In this document: piece by piece, positions 1 to 7,758 of the stretch
Layout: every line of letters begins with the position of its first letter
Numbering within the stretch: position 1 is the first letter of the stretch
NCBI GenBank assembly: GCA_900545405.1
Contig: UQYT01000004.1
Location: 1-64,000, forward strand
Direction of reading: 5' to 3'
DNA from: an uncultured Eubacteriales bacterium
GTDB lineage: Bacteria > Bacillota > Clostridia > Oscillospirales > Oscillospiraceae
Length of the DNA stretch: 64,000 nt
Made by a program: the position numbers and the translations under genes
The notes under the pieces: generated by a model
What the model saw: only the letters and a program-made list of their open reading frames with translations
What the model was told of the DNA's origin: nothing
Databases searched by the model: none

Positions 1-2
1 AG

Positions 3-44
3 GAGGTAGAAATCTTCTACCGCTTTATCGGCAAAATTGATTAA
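3..44 (+). CDS. C-terminal tail of a large serine recombinase (partial)
   Basis: The reading frame from the left edge encodes EVEIFYRFIGKID and then a TAA stop. This closely resembles the extreme C-terminus of large serine recombinases with a DUF4368-type tail, which excise and integrate Clostridia conjugative elements. Only 13 residues are visible, so the call rests on recognition of that tail and on context: the sequence is AT-richer than what follows, and a gene missing its 5' end begins about 25 bases downstream. Such recombinase genes usually sit at the very end of their element. The rest of the element would lie to the left of the window. Confidence 0.55.
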   Translation, partial: EVEIFYRFIGKID

Positions 45-72
45 ATGACACCAATATCTTTAACTATGTGAT
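45..72. other. Putative element/chromosome junction (attachment site)
   Basis: A short AT-rich stretch lies between the recombinase stop codon and the first codons that resemble an HTH domain (Thr-Gly-Ser-Ser-Val-Pro-Glu-Leu, from about base 73). The composition changes abruptly here and the HTH gene has lost its N-terminus. This is the expected picture for one end of an integrated element. The exact core dinucleotide cannot be fixed without the other end or an empty site. Confidence 0.35.
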
Positions 73-84
73 ACCGGAAGCTCG

Positions 85-777
85 GTGCCGGAGCTGGATA
101 AGCTCGTGGCGATGAGCCGGCTCTTCGGCGTGACGCTCGACGAGCTGGTGCTCGGCGGGGTTCAATCGGACGGCGCTGAGGGCGTAAAGGCTCCGGAGCC
201 GGAGGCAAAGCCGGCGGAGCGCGGCAGGTCCCTGATCCAGACCGTTGTCGGCGCGGTGCTCCTGGCCGTGGGGGCTCTGGCCTTTATCCTCGTGACCCTG
301 CTCGGCGGAGTGCTCACGGGGCTGGTTTTGGCCCTGCCCTTTCTGCTCTGCGGCGTCATCTGCCTTGCGGTCCGGCGCGGGGCCGGGCTCTGGTGCGCGT
401 GGCTGCTGTTCGTCGGCTTCGAGAGCTATATCTGCTATGCCACCGGCTACTCCAGCCCCTTCGCTGTGCTGAGGGTGATACTGCTCGTGCCGGTCGCGTC
501 GTCGCACTACATGCTGCTGGCCATATGGGCTGTCATCTATGCCGGTCTGCTGGCCGGGACGGCGCTTTACTTTGCCGGGCGGCCGGTCCTTTCGCCGAAG
601 CGGGAGGCACGGCTGGCCCTGGCGGCGGCGCTGGTATTTGCCGCTACGTTTTTGTTAGGGCTCCTGGGAGGGCTGCCTCGTTTTGTGCTGCTCGTTTTCC
701 CGTTCGTCCGCTATGTCATGTTCACTGTGCTCGTCACGGTGGGGCTCAGGTATCTGCGGGCGAGAAAGCGTAAATAA
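85..777 (+). CDS. 5'-truncated HTH regulator fused to a multi-pass membrane domain
   Basis: The first ~25 residues (PELDKLVAMSRLFGVTLDEL) match the last helices of a Cro/CI-type HTH_3 domain. The preceding helices are missing: in-frame sequence upstream gives only a few more codons before a stop at 61-63, and that upstream sequence looks like mobile-element DNA. The remaining ~180 residues hold about six hydrophobic helices, for example near residues 50-72, 76-95 and 98-118. HTH plus C-terminal membrane helices is a common Firmicutes architecture. The GTG at 85 has no convincing ribosome binding site, so the gene is probably inactivated by the insertion, though the membrane part is intact. 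Confidence 0.6.
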   Translation: MPELDKLVAMSRLFGVTLDELVLGGVQSDGAEGVKAPEPEAKPAERGRSLIQTVVGAVLLAVGALAFILVTLLGGVLTGLVLALPFLLCGVICLAVRRGAGLWCAWLLFVGFESYICYATGYSSPFAVLRVILLVPVASSHYMLLAIWAVIYAGLLAGTALYFAGRPVLSPKREARLALAAALVFAATFLLGLLGGLPRFVLLVFPFVRYVMFTVLVTVGLRYLRARKRK

Positions 778-781
778 ATTT

Positions 782-817
782 GACCCGGGCGCGGTTCACA
801 CCGTGTCCGGGTCTTTT
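782..817 (+). terminator. Rho-independent terminator
   Basis: GACCCGGGCGCGGT pairs with ACCGTGTCCGGGTC (with G-U pairs) around a TCAC loop and is followed by TTTT. It ends the truncated HTH-membrane gene and overlaps the stop codon of the opposing gene. Confidence 0.75.
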
Positions 818-1662
818 AGTGCCCTTATCCTGATGCCAGAGTCTGCCACCAGATACACCGAGCCGCCCACGGCCATGGCCGCGAGGACGGCGGCGAAGAT
901 CAAGTTCATGTCCCGCTCCATGCTAGAGCCGTCGCCGAAGGCCAGGAACATCGCGCCCTGGAGGAAGAACATCGACACCAGAGCCGTCATCAGCGCCAGA
1001 GCGTTAGCCGCGGAATAGACGGGCGAGCCCGCGCCGCGGAAGCGGCAGATATTCACTATCGCCATCGTGAGGCTGTAAAACGTATACGCCGCGGCGGCGA
1101 AGATGAGGTGCCCGGGATACTCCGTCGCGCCGCCGGTGTAGACCGACACGGCCCCTATAACCGCGATGGGCACGGTCATCACCGCCAGCAGCCAGCCGCA
1201 GAAGCGGCGCTTTTTGTAGCCCGCGAGCAGGCTGCCCGTACCGCCGCGCAGCAGCAGGAAGCGCGCCGCGCTCAGCACCAGGTAATACGCCGCCATGGCG
1301 CCGAACCAGACCGAGCCGAGCAGCAGGCCCAGCGCCGCCTTGTAAACCGAGTAGCACAGGTTCACGCCGAAGGAGACGGTCAGTCTCAGGCGCAGGCGGA
1401 AGTCTAGGTCCGTCCTGTACCGCCGGACGTGCCGGTTCTCCATTGCCCGCTCACGCCAGCGCCGCGCGTCCGTTATGAGGCGCAGCGTCACCGCCGCGAG
1501 GCTGTACGCGGAGAGGACATAGCTCGCATACGCTATGGCCGTGTCCTCCCACCCGAGCGTGAACACCGCCGCAAGCGCCGCGGCGGAGATGACCGCCAGC
1601 GGCGCCAGGAGTACAAGGCGCGGGCGCAGCAGCTTGTTCGTGATGTGCAGCAGACGCTCCAT
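796..1662 (-). CDS. Multi-pass membrane protein of unknown function
   Basis: This 288-residue protein has about eight hydrophobic helices. Two are near the N-terminus (LVLLAPLAVISAAALAAVF and the next pass); others are centred near residues 100-125, 155-180, 190-215, 225-245 and 255-275. Basic loops lie between them (RRWRERAMENRHVRRYR). I do not recognise the family and see no catalytic motif. It is the last gene of a three-gene operon under a divergent TetR-type regulator, so a role in envelope function or export is plausible but inferred. The start codon follows gene 1669-2040 closely. Confidence 0.6.
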   Translation of the reverse strand: MERLLHITNKLLRPRLVLLAPLAVISAAALAAVFTLGWEDTAIAYASYVLSAYSLAAVTLRLITDARRWRERAMENRHVRRYRTDLDFRLRLRLTVSFGVNLCYSVYKAALGLLLGSVWFGAMAAYYLVLSAARFLLLRGGTGSLLAGYKKRRFCGWLLAVMTVPIAVIGAVSVYTGGATEYPGHLIFAAAAYTFYSLTMAIVNICRFRGAGSPVYSAANALALMTALVSMFFLQGAMFLAFGDGSSMERDMNLIFAAVLAAMAVGGSVYLVADSGIRIRALKDPDTV

Positions 1663-1668
1663 TCCCGC

Positions 1669-2040
1669 TTATTTCAGGCCCTTGCAGACCGGCAGCAGCG
1701 AGAGCAGCAGCACTATGCCGACGAGGCCGACCACCACGCCAGCTATGAGCATGTTCTCCCAGACCATGACCATGCACATGCCGACGCCCAGCGCCAGCGC
1801 ACCGGCGGCGGCGAGGGCCGCTATGCCGACGGCGCGGGCAGTCAGCTTAACGGGCGGCTTGCCGAGCATTTTGCGGCGGATGATGACCATGGCGAGCAGC
1901 ACAACGAGCCCCGCCGCGCCCAATATCACGCCTGCGTCGAACGAGCCCCACTCCGTCACGAGGCACATGCACATGCCGAGCGCGAAGAGCACTCCGCCTA
2001 TCGTGCTGAGTATCAGCGTCACGAAATCTGCCTTTTTCAT
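1669..2040 (-). CDS. Small four-helix membrane protein, unknown function
   Basis: This 123-residue protein starts MKKADFVTLILSTIGGVLF and has four hydrophobic segments (about residues 8-27, 35-53, 67-86 and 93-115), with Cys-Met-Cys patches in helices 1 and 3. Helix pairs 1-2 and 3-4 look alike (G..MCMCLVTEWGSF against G..MCMVMVWENM), suggesting an internal duplication. Its start codon overlaps the upstream gene's stop by 4 bases (ATGA), so the two are translationally coupled. Function unknown. Confidence 0.6.
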   Translation of the reverse strand: MKKADFVTLILSTIGGVLFALGMCMCLVTEWGSFDAGVILGAAGLVVLLAMVIIRRKMLGKPPVKLTARAVGIAALAAAGALALGVGMCMVMVWENMLIAGVVVGLVGIVLLLSLLPVCKGLK

Positions 2041-2270
2041 TTGCTCTCCCCTCCTTCGGCCTTTTTGCGCAGCCGCTCGCGAGCCTGCTCGGTGGTCTCC
2101 CCGTCCTCGGCGAGGAAGCTGTCGATGAAGGCGTCCTCGATCTTGCGGAAGCCGCCGACTACGCCGCTTTCGACGCTCTTGTATCCGGAGACGACCCCGT
2201 TTTCGATGTTCTTATAGCCCGTTGTAACGGCCTGTTCTATCTTCTTGTTGGCTTTGCTTATGGTAGACAT
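2037..2270 (-). CDS. Small repeat protein, first gene of TetR-controlled operon
   Basis: This 77-residue soluble, charged protein is built from three near-repeats of about 11 residues: GYKNIENGVV, GYKSVESGVV and GFRKIEDAFI. A basic tail (RERLRKKAEG) follows. The spacing suggests an amphipathic helix that may lie on a membrane. Proteins with this GYKxIExxVV pattern occur in many Clostridia without an assigned function. It is preceded by AAGGAGCAACGAAAAA (2275-2286 region) and by a promoter and operator described separately. Confidence 0.6.
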   Translation of the reverse strand: MSTISKANKKIEQAVTTGYKNIENGVVSGYKSVESGVVGGFRKIEDAFIDSFLAEDGETTEQARERLRKKAEGGESK

Positions 2271-2290
2271 TTTTTCGTTGCTCCTTTAAT

Positions 2291-2304
2291 CCAACACTTG
2301 TTGG
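2291..2304. promoter_or_regulatory. Palindromic operator 1 (CCAACA-CT-TGTTGG)
   Basis: A perfect 6+2+6 inverted repeat. It overlaps the -35 element of the rightward promoter and lies just downstream of the predicted leftward transcription start, so a bound repressor would block both. It shares the core YCAACA-N2-TGTTGR with operator 2. Confidence 0.75.
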
Positions 2305-2326
2305 TTTTTACGGTTCATAGTATAAT
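2298..2326 (+). promoter_or_regulatory. Promoter of the TetR-type regulator
   Basis: TTGTTG (2298-2303), 17-base spacer, TATAAT (2321-2326). The -35 lies inside operator 1, and operator 2 falls in the transcribed leader, consistent with autorepression. Confidence 0.65.
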
Positions 2327-2347
2327 GGTGGCAAAGGCATATATCAA
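2319..2347 (-). promoter_or_regulatory. Promoter of the membrane-protein operon
   Basis: Reading leftward: TTGATA (2347-2342), 17-base spacer, TATACT (2324-2319). Its -10 overlaps the -10 of the opposing promoter, so the two promoters are back-to-back and share one control region. Confidence 0.65.
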
Positions 2348-2358
2348 TCACCAATAAC

Positions 2359-2372
2359 TCAACATTTGTTGA
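2359..2372. promoter_or_regulatory. Palindromic operator 2 (TCAACA-TT-TGTTGA)
   Basis: A second perfect 6+2+6 inverted repeat with the same core as operator 1. It sits 12 bases upstream of the leftward -35 and between the rightward transcription start and the regulator's start codon. Confidence 0.75.
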
Positions 2373-2388
2373 TATAAAGGAGCTTCGC

Positions 2389-2922
2389 ATGAACACACCG
2401 AACAACAGACGGCGAAAGGCGTCGCGGGACAGGATAGAGACGGCGTTTGTGCGCCTTTTGCAGGACCGGGAGCTGAGCCAGCTGAGCGTGACGGCGATAT
2501 GTCAGGAGGCCGACGTGAACCGGACGACGTTCTACGCGAACTATCTGGACATCTATGACCTGGCCGAAGCGGTGCAGAAGCGGCTGGAGGAGGAAGTAAG
2601 CGAGATATACGGCGGCGAGGGCTCCATGGGCATGAGCGAGCAGGGCTTTAAAAAGCTCTTTGAGCACATCCGGGACAACCAGCTCTTCTACAAGACCTAC
2701 TTCAAGCTCGGGCTCGACGGCCGCTATGAGCTTACCGAGCACGACCTGAAGAGTACCGCCGAGTACTACCTCGGCGAGCGCATGGAGCGACACCTCGAAT
2801 ATCACCTCGAGTTCTTCCGCAACGGCCTGAACGCGATAATCAAGCTCTGGCTGAAAAACGGCTGCCGCGAGACGCCCGAGGAGATGGCGGACGTCATCGC
2901 TGCGGAGTACAGCCGCGGATAA
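2389..2922 (+). CDS. TetR/AcrR-family transcriptional repressor
   Basis: This 177-residue protein has an N-terminal TetR HTH: RIETAFVRLLQDRELSQLSV, then TAICQEADVNRTTFYANYLD, the classic turn and recognition helix ending in FY.HF-like FYANY. Residues ~60-177 form the variable ligand-binding and dimerisation half (TetR_C-like), with no ligand recognisable. It diverges from the three-gene membrane operon and is flanked by two matching palindromes, so it most likely represses itself and that operon. The start ATG has AAAGGAG upstream with suitable spacing. Confidence 0.88.
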   Translation: MNTPNNRRRKASRDRIETAFVRLLQDRELSQLSVTAICQEADVNRTTFYANYLDIYDLAEAVQKRLEEEVSEIYGGEGSMGMSEQGFKKLFEHIRDNQLFYKTYFKLGLDGRYELTEHDLKSTAEYYLGERMERHLEYHLEFFRNGLNAIIKLWLKNGCRETPEEMADVIAAEYSRG

Positions 2923-2925
2923 AGC

Positions 2926-2960
2926 AAAAGACACGGCGCTTTTTGCACCGTGTCTTTTTT
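2926..2960 (+). terminator. Rho-independent terminator
   Basis: AAAAGACACGG pairs with CCGTGTCTTTT, followed by a T run. It ends the TetR gene and may also act on the convergent minus-strand gene. Confidence 0.85.
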
Positions 2961-3292
2961 CATTCCCAGGTCTTCCAGACCTCGGGGCAGTAGCCGACGG
3001 TGGCCTGTTTGCCGTTTCGCACCACCGGGGTCTTGATGTTGTCCGGGTACTCCAGCAGCCGCTCAATGCGCGCCGCGTCGTTTGCCATGTACTTTATGAG
3101 GTCCGCGTCCGGGGCCTTGGTGTCTATGAGGTTCTCCAGCCCCACCGCCGCGCGGACGGACTCGAACTCCTTCTTGCTCATGCCGTAGCGTGGGAGGTCG
3201 ATGGACTGGAATTTGATCCTCCGCTCCTTGAAATAGCGCTCCGCCTTCTTGGTGTCGAAGCATTTGCTGCGTCCGAATATCTGAATGTTCAT
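2960..3292 (-). CDS. ArsC/Spx-family thioredoxin-fold protein
   Basis: This 110-residue protein starts MNIQIFGRSKCFDTKKAERY. The single N-terminal Cys (residue 11) in a KCFDTKKA context and the later KTPVVR segment fit the arsenate reductase-like/Spx/YffB family. These proteins are either glutathione- or thioredoxin-linked reductases or RNA-polymerase-binding regulators. The family lacks a reliable function from sequence alone. The start is the ATG overlapping the upstream dipeptidase stop (ATGA), so the two are coupled. A longer frame upstream is only an antisense-like extension. Confidence 0.8.
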   Translation of the reverse strand: MNIQIFGRSKCFDTKKAERYFKERRIKFQSIDLPRYGMSKKEFESVRAAVGLENLIDTKAPDADLIKYMANDAARIERLLEYPDNIKTPVVRNGKQATVGYCPEVWKTWE

Positions 3293-4191
3293 GTCGACCG
3301 CTCCAATATGTCCATGAGATTGTTGTAAAAGATGCCGCGCACGAGGCTCTCGGGGTGGTTGCGGCGCAGCAGGGCCTCGTATATCCTGCCCACGTCCTGC
3401 ACGCCCGCTATGCCGCGCGGCGTGTCGTCTATGCCGTCGAGGTCCGCGCCGATGAACACGGCCCTCTCGCCGCCGAGGGCGAGGAAGTGCTCGATGTGCG
3501 CGCAGCAGGCTTCGACGTCCCGCGTGAGGCCTAGGAAGTCCGGGCAGAGATTCAATCCGGCCCCGCCGCCGCGCTTCACCAGCGCCTCGAACTGGGCGTC
3601 CGTGAGGTTGCGCGGGAAGTCCGAGCAGAGCACCGCCGCGTTCGAGTGGCTGGCGAGGACGGGCCGGGTGCCGACCTCCAGCACGTCCCAAAACGTGCGC
3701 TCCGAGGCGTGGGAGAGGTCGATGGCGACGCCCATGTCCTGCGCCGCGCGGACGAAGGCGCGGCCCTTGTCCGTGAGTCCTCCCCCGCCGTCCATGGCCG
3801 AGCCGCAGAGCTCGTTGTCCGAGTTCCAGCAGAGGTTCACCATGATTAGGCCGTCGCGCTCGTGCGCCTCGCGCAGGCGCTCTGTGGAGCAGTCCAGCTG
3901 CTCCATGCCCTCAAGCGAGAGGAAGGCCGCTATCTGGCCCCGCTCCGCCGCGGTCTTTGCCTCGGCGACGCTCCGGCAGAGGACGCCGCGGCCGCTTTTT
4001 TGCAGCTCCGAGCGCAGCAGCGCGGTCTTTTCCTCGTACTGCCCGCCCCAGACGGCGAAGAACTGCGCCGCGGGGGCGTAGGCCGCGAGGCGGGTGAGGT
4101 CGAGCTGGTATTCGTTTTTTTCGAGGCTCCCGCCGTACTTGAGTACGGAGGTCACGGTGTCGCAGTGCGCGTCAAAATAAGGTATCGTCAT
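3289..4191 (-). CDS. Membrane dipeptidase, peptidase family M19
   Basis: This 300-residue protein matches renal-dipeptidase-like zinc enzymes that cleave dipeptides. Metal-site signatures are visible: DAHCDT near the N-terminus, an LSLEGMEQL segment with the bridging Glu, DLSHASERTFWDV and SHSNAAVLCSD with later His ligands, and an ADLDGID segment. No signal peptide is present, so it is cytoplasmic. Its start overlaps the preceding MalY-like gene by 4 bases, suggesting joint peptide and amino acid catabolism. Confidence 0.88.
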   Translation of the reverse strand: MTIPYFDAHCDTVTSVLKYGGSLEKNEYQLDLTRLAAYAPAAQFFAVWGGQYEEKTALLRSELQKSGRGVLCRSVAEAKTAAERGQIAAFLSLEGMEQLDCSTERLREAHERDGLIMVNLCWNSDNELCGSAMDGGGGLTDKGRAFVRAAQDMGVAIDLSHASERTFWDVLEVGTRPVLASHSNAAVLCSDFPRNLTDAQFEALVKRGGGAGLNLCPDFLGLTRDVEACCAHIEHFLALGGERAVFIGADLDGIDDTPRGIAGVQDVGRIYEALLRRNHPESLVRGIFYNNLMDILERST

Positions 4192-5375
4192 ATCAAACCG
4201 CGCGCTTTGGCCGCGGCCTCGAGCCGCAGCAGCGCCTTTTCGATATACTCGCGCGGACAGGCGAGGTTCACGCGGTGGAAGAGCTCATAGCCCGAGCCGA
4301 ACACGTCCCCGCCCTCGGTGTAGAACCGGGCGTCCTTGTGCAGGAAGGCCGTGAGTTCCTCCGGGCTCAGCCCGGCGCGGCGGCAGTCCATCCAGGCGAG
4401 GTAGGTGCCCTCCGGCATGTGGCAGGAGAACACCGGCACGCGCCCGGCGAGGAAGTCCGTGAAGAGGCGGCAGTTGCCCTCGAGCACCTTCAGGCACTCG
4501 TCGAGCCAGGGCCCGGCGCTCTTGTAGGCGGCCTCGCAGGCGGCGTAGCCGAAGCTGTTGAAGTAGCCGCCCATGTCGCGCGCCACGGTGGCCTTCACGC
4601 GCTCGCGCAGCTCCGGGTTCGATATCACCACATTGGAGATGGTCATGCCCGCGATGTTGAAGGTCTTGCTCGGCGCGGTGAGAACCACGCTGTTTGCGGC
4701 CAGCTCCTCGGAGATGGAGGCAAAGACGCTGTGCTCGTGCCCGGGGTAGGTTATGTCGAAGTGTATCTCGTCCGACACTACCTTGACGCCGTGGCGGAGG
4801 CACATCTCGCCCACGCGGGAGAGCTCTTCGCGCGTCCATACGCGGCCCGTGGGGTTCTGCGGGCTGCACAGTATGTAGAGCTTGACCTGCTCCTGCTCTA
4901 TCTTCCGCTCCATGTCCTCGAAGTCGAAGACGTACTTGCCGCCGCGCTCCACGAGCTCGCTGCGCACCAGGCGGCGGCCGTTTTGCTCTATGGCGCGGTA
5001 AAACGGCGGGTACGAGGGGAAGTTGAGCAGTATGCCGTCCCCCGGCTCCGTCAGCGCGCGCACGCAGCAGCCGACGGCGAGCACGAGGCCATAGGTCTGG
5101 AACAGCCACTCCGGCTCGATGTGCCAGCCGTGGCGGCGCTCCATCCACGAGACTATCTCGCGCTTGAGGCTCTCGGGCGCTCCGGCGTAGCCGAAGGTGC
5201 CCGCGGTGACGTGGCGCTCGAGCGCTGCGGCTATCTCGGGCGCGAGGGTGAACTTCATCTCCGCGACGCCGAAGTCTATGGCGTCCGGCGTGCACTCCCC
5301 AAATTCAGCAAGGCGCCCCCACATGGGAGCGCCGCTGCCAAATGCGGGGTGCAGGGTCGTAAAATCGTATGCCAT
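4188..5375 (-). CDS. MalY/PatB-type PLP C-S lyase/aminotransferase
   Basis: This 395-residue fold-type I PLP enzyme has SPQNPTGRVWT, the VVSDEIHFDITYPGHEH segment characteristic of MalY/PatB cystathionine beta-lyases, and the lysine motif APSKTFNIAGM that carries the Schiff-base Lys. Family members cleave cystathionine or cysteine to pyruvate, ammonia and thiol; some act as aminotransferases, so substrate is uncertain. It leads the operon with the dipeptidase (4-base overlap) and the ArsC-like gene. The start has GGGGAGA upstream. Confidence 0.85.
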   Translation of the reverse strand: MAYDFTTLHPAFGSGAPMWGRLAEFGECTPDAIDFGVAEMKFTLAPEIAAALERHVTAGTFGYAGAPESLKREIVSWMERRHGWHIEPEWLFQTYGLVLAVGCCVRALTEPGDGILLNFPSYPPFYRAIEQNGRRLVRSELVERGGKYVFDFEDMERKIEQEQVKLYILCSPQNPTGRVWTREELSRVGEMCLRHGVKVVSDEIHFDITYPGHEHSVFASISEELAANSVVLTAPSKTFNIAGMTISNVVISNPELRERVKATVARDMGGYFNSFGYAACEAAYKSAGPWLDECLKVLEGNCRLFTDFLAGRVPVFSCHMPEGTYLAWMDCRRAGLSPEELTAFLHKDARFYTEGGDVFGSGYELFHRVNLACPREYIEKALLRLEAAAKARGLI

Positions 5376-5398
5376 ACCCGTCTCCCCTATTCGTATTT

Positions 5399-7054
5399 TT
5401 ATATCTCGGTGATGACCGGCAGTATCATGGGACTGCGCTTGGTCGTCTTGTAGAGGTAGCCCGTCAGGTTGGTGCGGACCTTGTTCTTGATGCCCGCCCA
5501 GTCGGTGATATGCTGGTGGCGGCAGCTCTCGAGGCTCTCGAAAATGACGCGCTTCATCTCCTCGATGAGGTCCTCGGACTCCTTCTCGTATATGAAGCCG
5601 CGCGTGACGATCTCCGGCCCGGACACGAGCGAGCTGTCCTCGCCCGAGAGGGCCAGGACGACGACTATCATGCCGTCCTGCGCGAGGTGCTTCCTGTCGC
5701 GGAGCACGACGCTGCCGACGTCGCCCACGCCGCTGCCGTCCACGAACACGCGGCCCGCGGGGACGATGTCCACGGACTTTATGCTCTTGCGGCTGAGCTC
5801 TATGACACTGCCGTTTTCGGCGATGACGATGTTGTTCGGCGCGACGCCCATCATGCGGCCGAGCTCCGCGTGCTTGCAGAGCATGCGGTATTCGCCGTGG
5901 ACCGGGATGAAGAACTTGGGCTTAGTCAGCGCCAGCATCATCTTCTGGTCCTCCTGGGAGGCGTGACCGGAGACGTGCAGGTCGGTGTGGCGGTCATAGA
6001 TGACCTCCGCGCCCTTGTGGAAGAGCTCGTCGATGACCCGGGAAATGGTCGTCTCGTTGCCCGGGATGGCGGAGGCGGAGATTATGATGCGGTCGCCCGC
6101 GTCGATGTTTATCTGCTTGTGCTCGGAGAAGGCCATGCGGTAGAGCGCGGACATGCTCTCGCCCTGGCTGCCGGTGGAGATTATGACCGTCCGGTCCTTG
6201 GGCTGGCTCTTTATCTGGTTGAGGTCCATGAGCACGCCGTCCGGGATGTCCATATAGCCCAGCTCGCGCGCGACCTTTATCATGTTCTCCATGCTCCGGC
6301 CCGTGACGGCGACCTTGCGCTTATACTTGGCCGCGACGTTCACGATCTGCTGGATGCGCTGGACGTTGGAGGCGAAGGTGGTGACGATTATGCGCTTTTC
6401 GCAACCCTTGAAGAGCTCGTCGAACTTCTCGGCGACCTTGCGCTCCGAGTCCGTGTGGCCCGGGCGCTCCACGTTGGTGGAGTCCGAGAGCAGCGCCAGT
6501 ACGCCCTGCTTGCCGAGCTGGCCGAGGCGCGCGATGTCTATCATCTCGCCCTGGATGGGCGTGACGTCTATCTTGAAGTCGCCGGTGTGGATGACCATGC
6601 CGATGGGCGTCCTGATGGCGAGAGCCACGGAGTCCGCGATGGAGTGGTTGACGTGGATCATCTCCACCTCGAAGCAGCCGAGGCGGAAACGGTCGCCGGC
6701 CTTTTTCGTGAAGATCTGCGTGTTATAGAGGAGGTCGAACTCCTCGAGCTTGAGCTCGATTATGCCCGCGGTGAGGCTGGTGGCGTAGATGGGCACGTCC
6801 AGCTCGCGCATGACGTAGGGCAGCGCGCCGATGTGGTCCTCGTGGCCGTGGGTGATGACTATGCCGCGGATGCGGTCCTTGTTCTGCCGAAGGTAGGTGA
6901 TATCGGGTATGACGGCGTCAATGCCGTAGAGCTCCTCGTCCGGAAAGCCCAGACCGCAGTCCACGACAATAATGTCCTGCCCGTATTCGTACACGGTGAG
7001 GTTCTTGCCGATCTCACCGAGGCCGCCGAGCGGGATTATTTTCAGTTTTGCCAT
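5399..7054 (-). CDS. rnj: Ribonuclease J
   Basis: This 551-residue metallo-beta-lactamase/beta-CASP nuclease has the dinuclear zinc site in order: THGHEDHIGALPYV, NHSIADS, HTGDFK, and beta-CASP motifs including DSTNVERPGHT and HVSGHASQEDQ. A C-terminal domain runs from about residue 450. The enzyme does 5'-3' exo- and endonucleolytic mRNA decay and rRNA maturation in bacteria lacking RNase E. The length is normal for RNase J. It appears to be a single-gene unit, started by AAGGAGAATAAT-ATG. Confidence 0.95.
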   Translation of the reverse strand: MAKLKIIPLGGLGEIGKNLTVYEYGQDIIVVDCGLGFPDEELYGIDAVIPDITYLRQNKDRIRGIVITHGHEDHIGALPYVMRELDVPIYATSLTAGIIELKLEEFDLLYNTQIFTKKAGDRFRLGCFEVEMIHVNHSIADSVALAIRTPIGMVIHTGDFKIDVTPIQGEMIDIARLGQLGKQGVLALLSDSTNVERPGHTDSERKVAEKFDELFKGCEKRIIVTTFASNVQRIQQIVNVAAKYKRKVAVTGRSMENMIKVARELGYMDIPDGVLMDLNQIKSQPKDRTVIISTGSQGESMSALYRMAFSEHKQINIDAGDRIIISASAIPGNETTISRVIDELFHKGAEVIYDRHTDLHVSGHASQEDQKMMLALTKPKFFIPVHGEYRMLCKHAELGRMMGVAPNNIVIAENGSVIELSRKSIKSVDIVPAGRVFVDGSGVGDVGSVVLRDRKHLAQDGMIVVVLALSGEDSSLVSGPEIVTRGFIYEKESEDLIEEMKRVIFESLESCRHQHITDWAGIKNKVRTNLTGYLYKTTKRSPMILPVITEI

Positions 7055-7134
7055 ATTATTCTCCTTAAATCTAAAATTGTCTTATGTACAACGGTTATCC
7101 AGCATTATAACCGCTAAGGCGCAAATCGATTCGC

Positions 7135-7734
7135 CTACATCTCCACGCGGCCTTCGAGCGCGCGCTGGAGCGTGGCATCGTCCGCGAACTCGAGGTTCGA
7201 GCCGACGGGGATGCCGTAGGCGAGGCGCGTCACCTTCACCCCGAAGGGCTTGAGCAGGCGCGAAATGTACATGGCCGTGGTCTCCCCTTCCGTGTCGGGG
7301 TTCAGGGCCATGATGACCTCCTCAACGCCGCCGGCGGCGACGCGGGAGACGAGCTCGGATATCTTGAGGTCGTCCGGGCCGACGTGGCTCAGAGGCGAGA
7401 GCACGCCGTGCAGGACGTGATAGACCCCGTTATACTCCCTGCCGCGCTCGATGCTGAGCACGTCGCGGGGCTCGGCGACGACGCAGATGACGCTCTGGTC
7501 GCGCTTGCTCGAGGAGCAGATGGGGCAGATCTCCGCGTCCGTCAGGTTCTGGCACACGGAGCAGTAGCGGACGCTGCGCTTGGCCTCGGTTATCGCCGCG
7601 GCGAAGGCCTCCGCCTCCGCATCGGACAGGGAGAGTGTGAAAAACGCGAGGCGCTGCGCGCTCTTTTTGCCGATGCCGGGGAGCATGGCAAACTTGTCTA
7701 TAAGGTTTTCAAGCGCCGCCGGGAAAAAGGACAT
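7135..7734 (-). CDS. recR: Recombination mediator RecR
   Basis: This 199-residue protein has an N-terminal helix-hairpin-helix (LPGIGKKSAQRLAF), a four-Cys zinc finger (CSVCQNLTDAEICPIC), a Toprim domain (VVAEPRDVLSIE, LNPDTEGETTAMYI) and the C-terminal Walker-like end (AYGIPVGSNLEFADDATL). It works with RecF/RecO to load RecA at gaps. In many Firmicutes recR follows dnaX and ybaB; here it stands alone, immediately downstream of rpe. Confidence 0.96.
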   Translation of the reverse strand: MSFFPAALENLIDKFAMLPGIGKKSAQRLAFFTLSLSDAEAEAFAAAITEAKRSVRYCSVCQNLTDAEICPICSSSKRDQSVICVVAEPRDVLSIERGREYNGVYHVLHGVLSPLSHVGPDDLKISELVSRVAAGGVEEVIMALNPDTEGETTAMYISRLLKPFGVKVTRLAYGIPVGSNLEFADDATLQRALEGRVEM

Positions 7735-7758
7735 ATATTTCTACCTCTTGTGAAAAAT

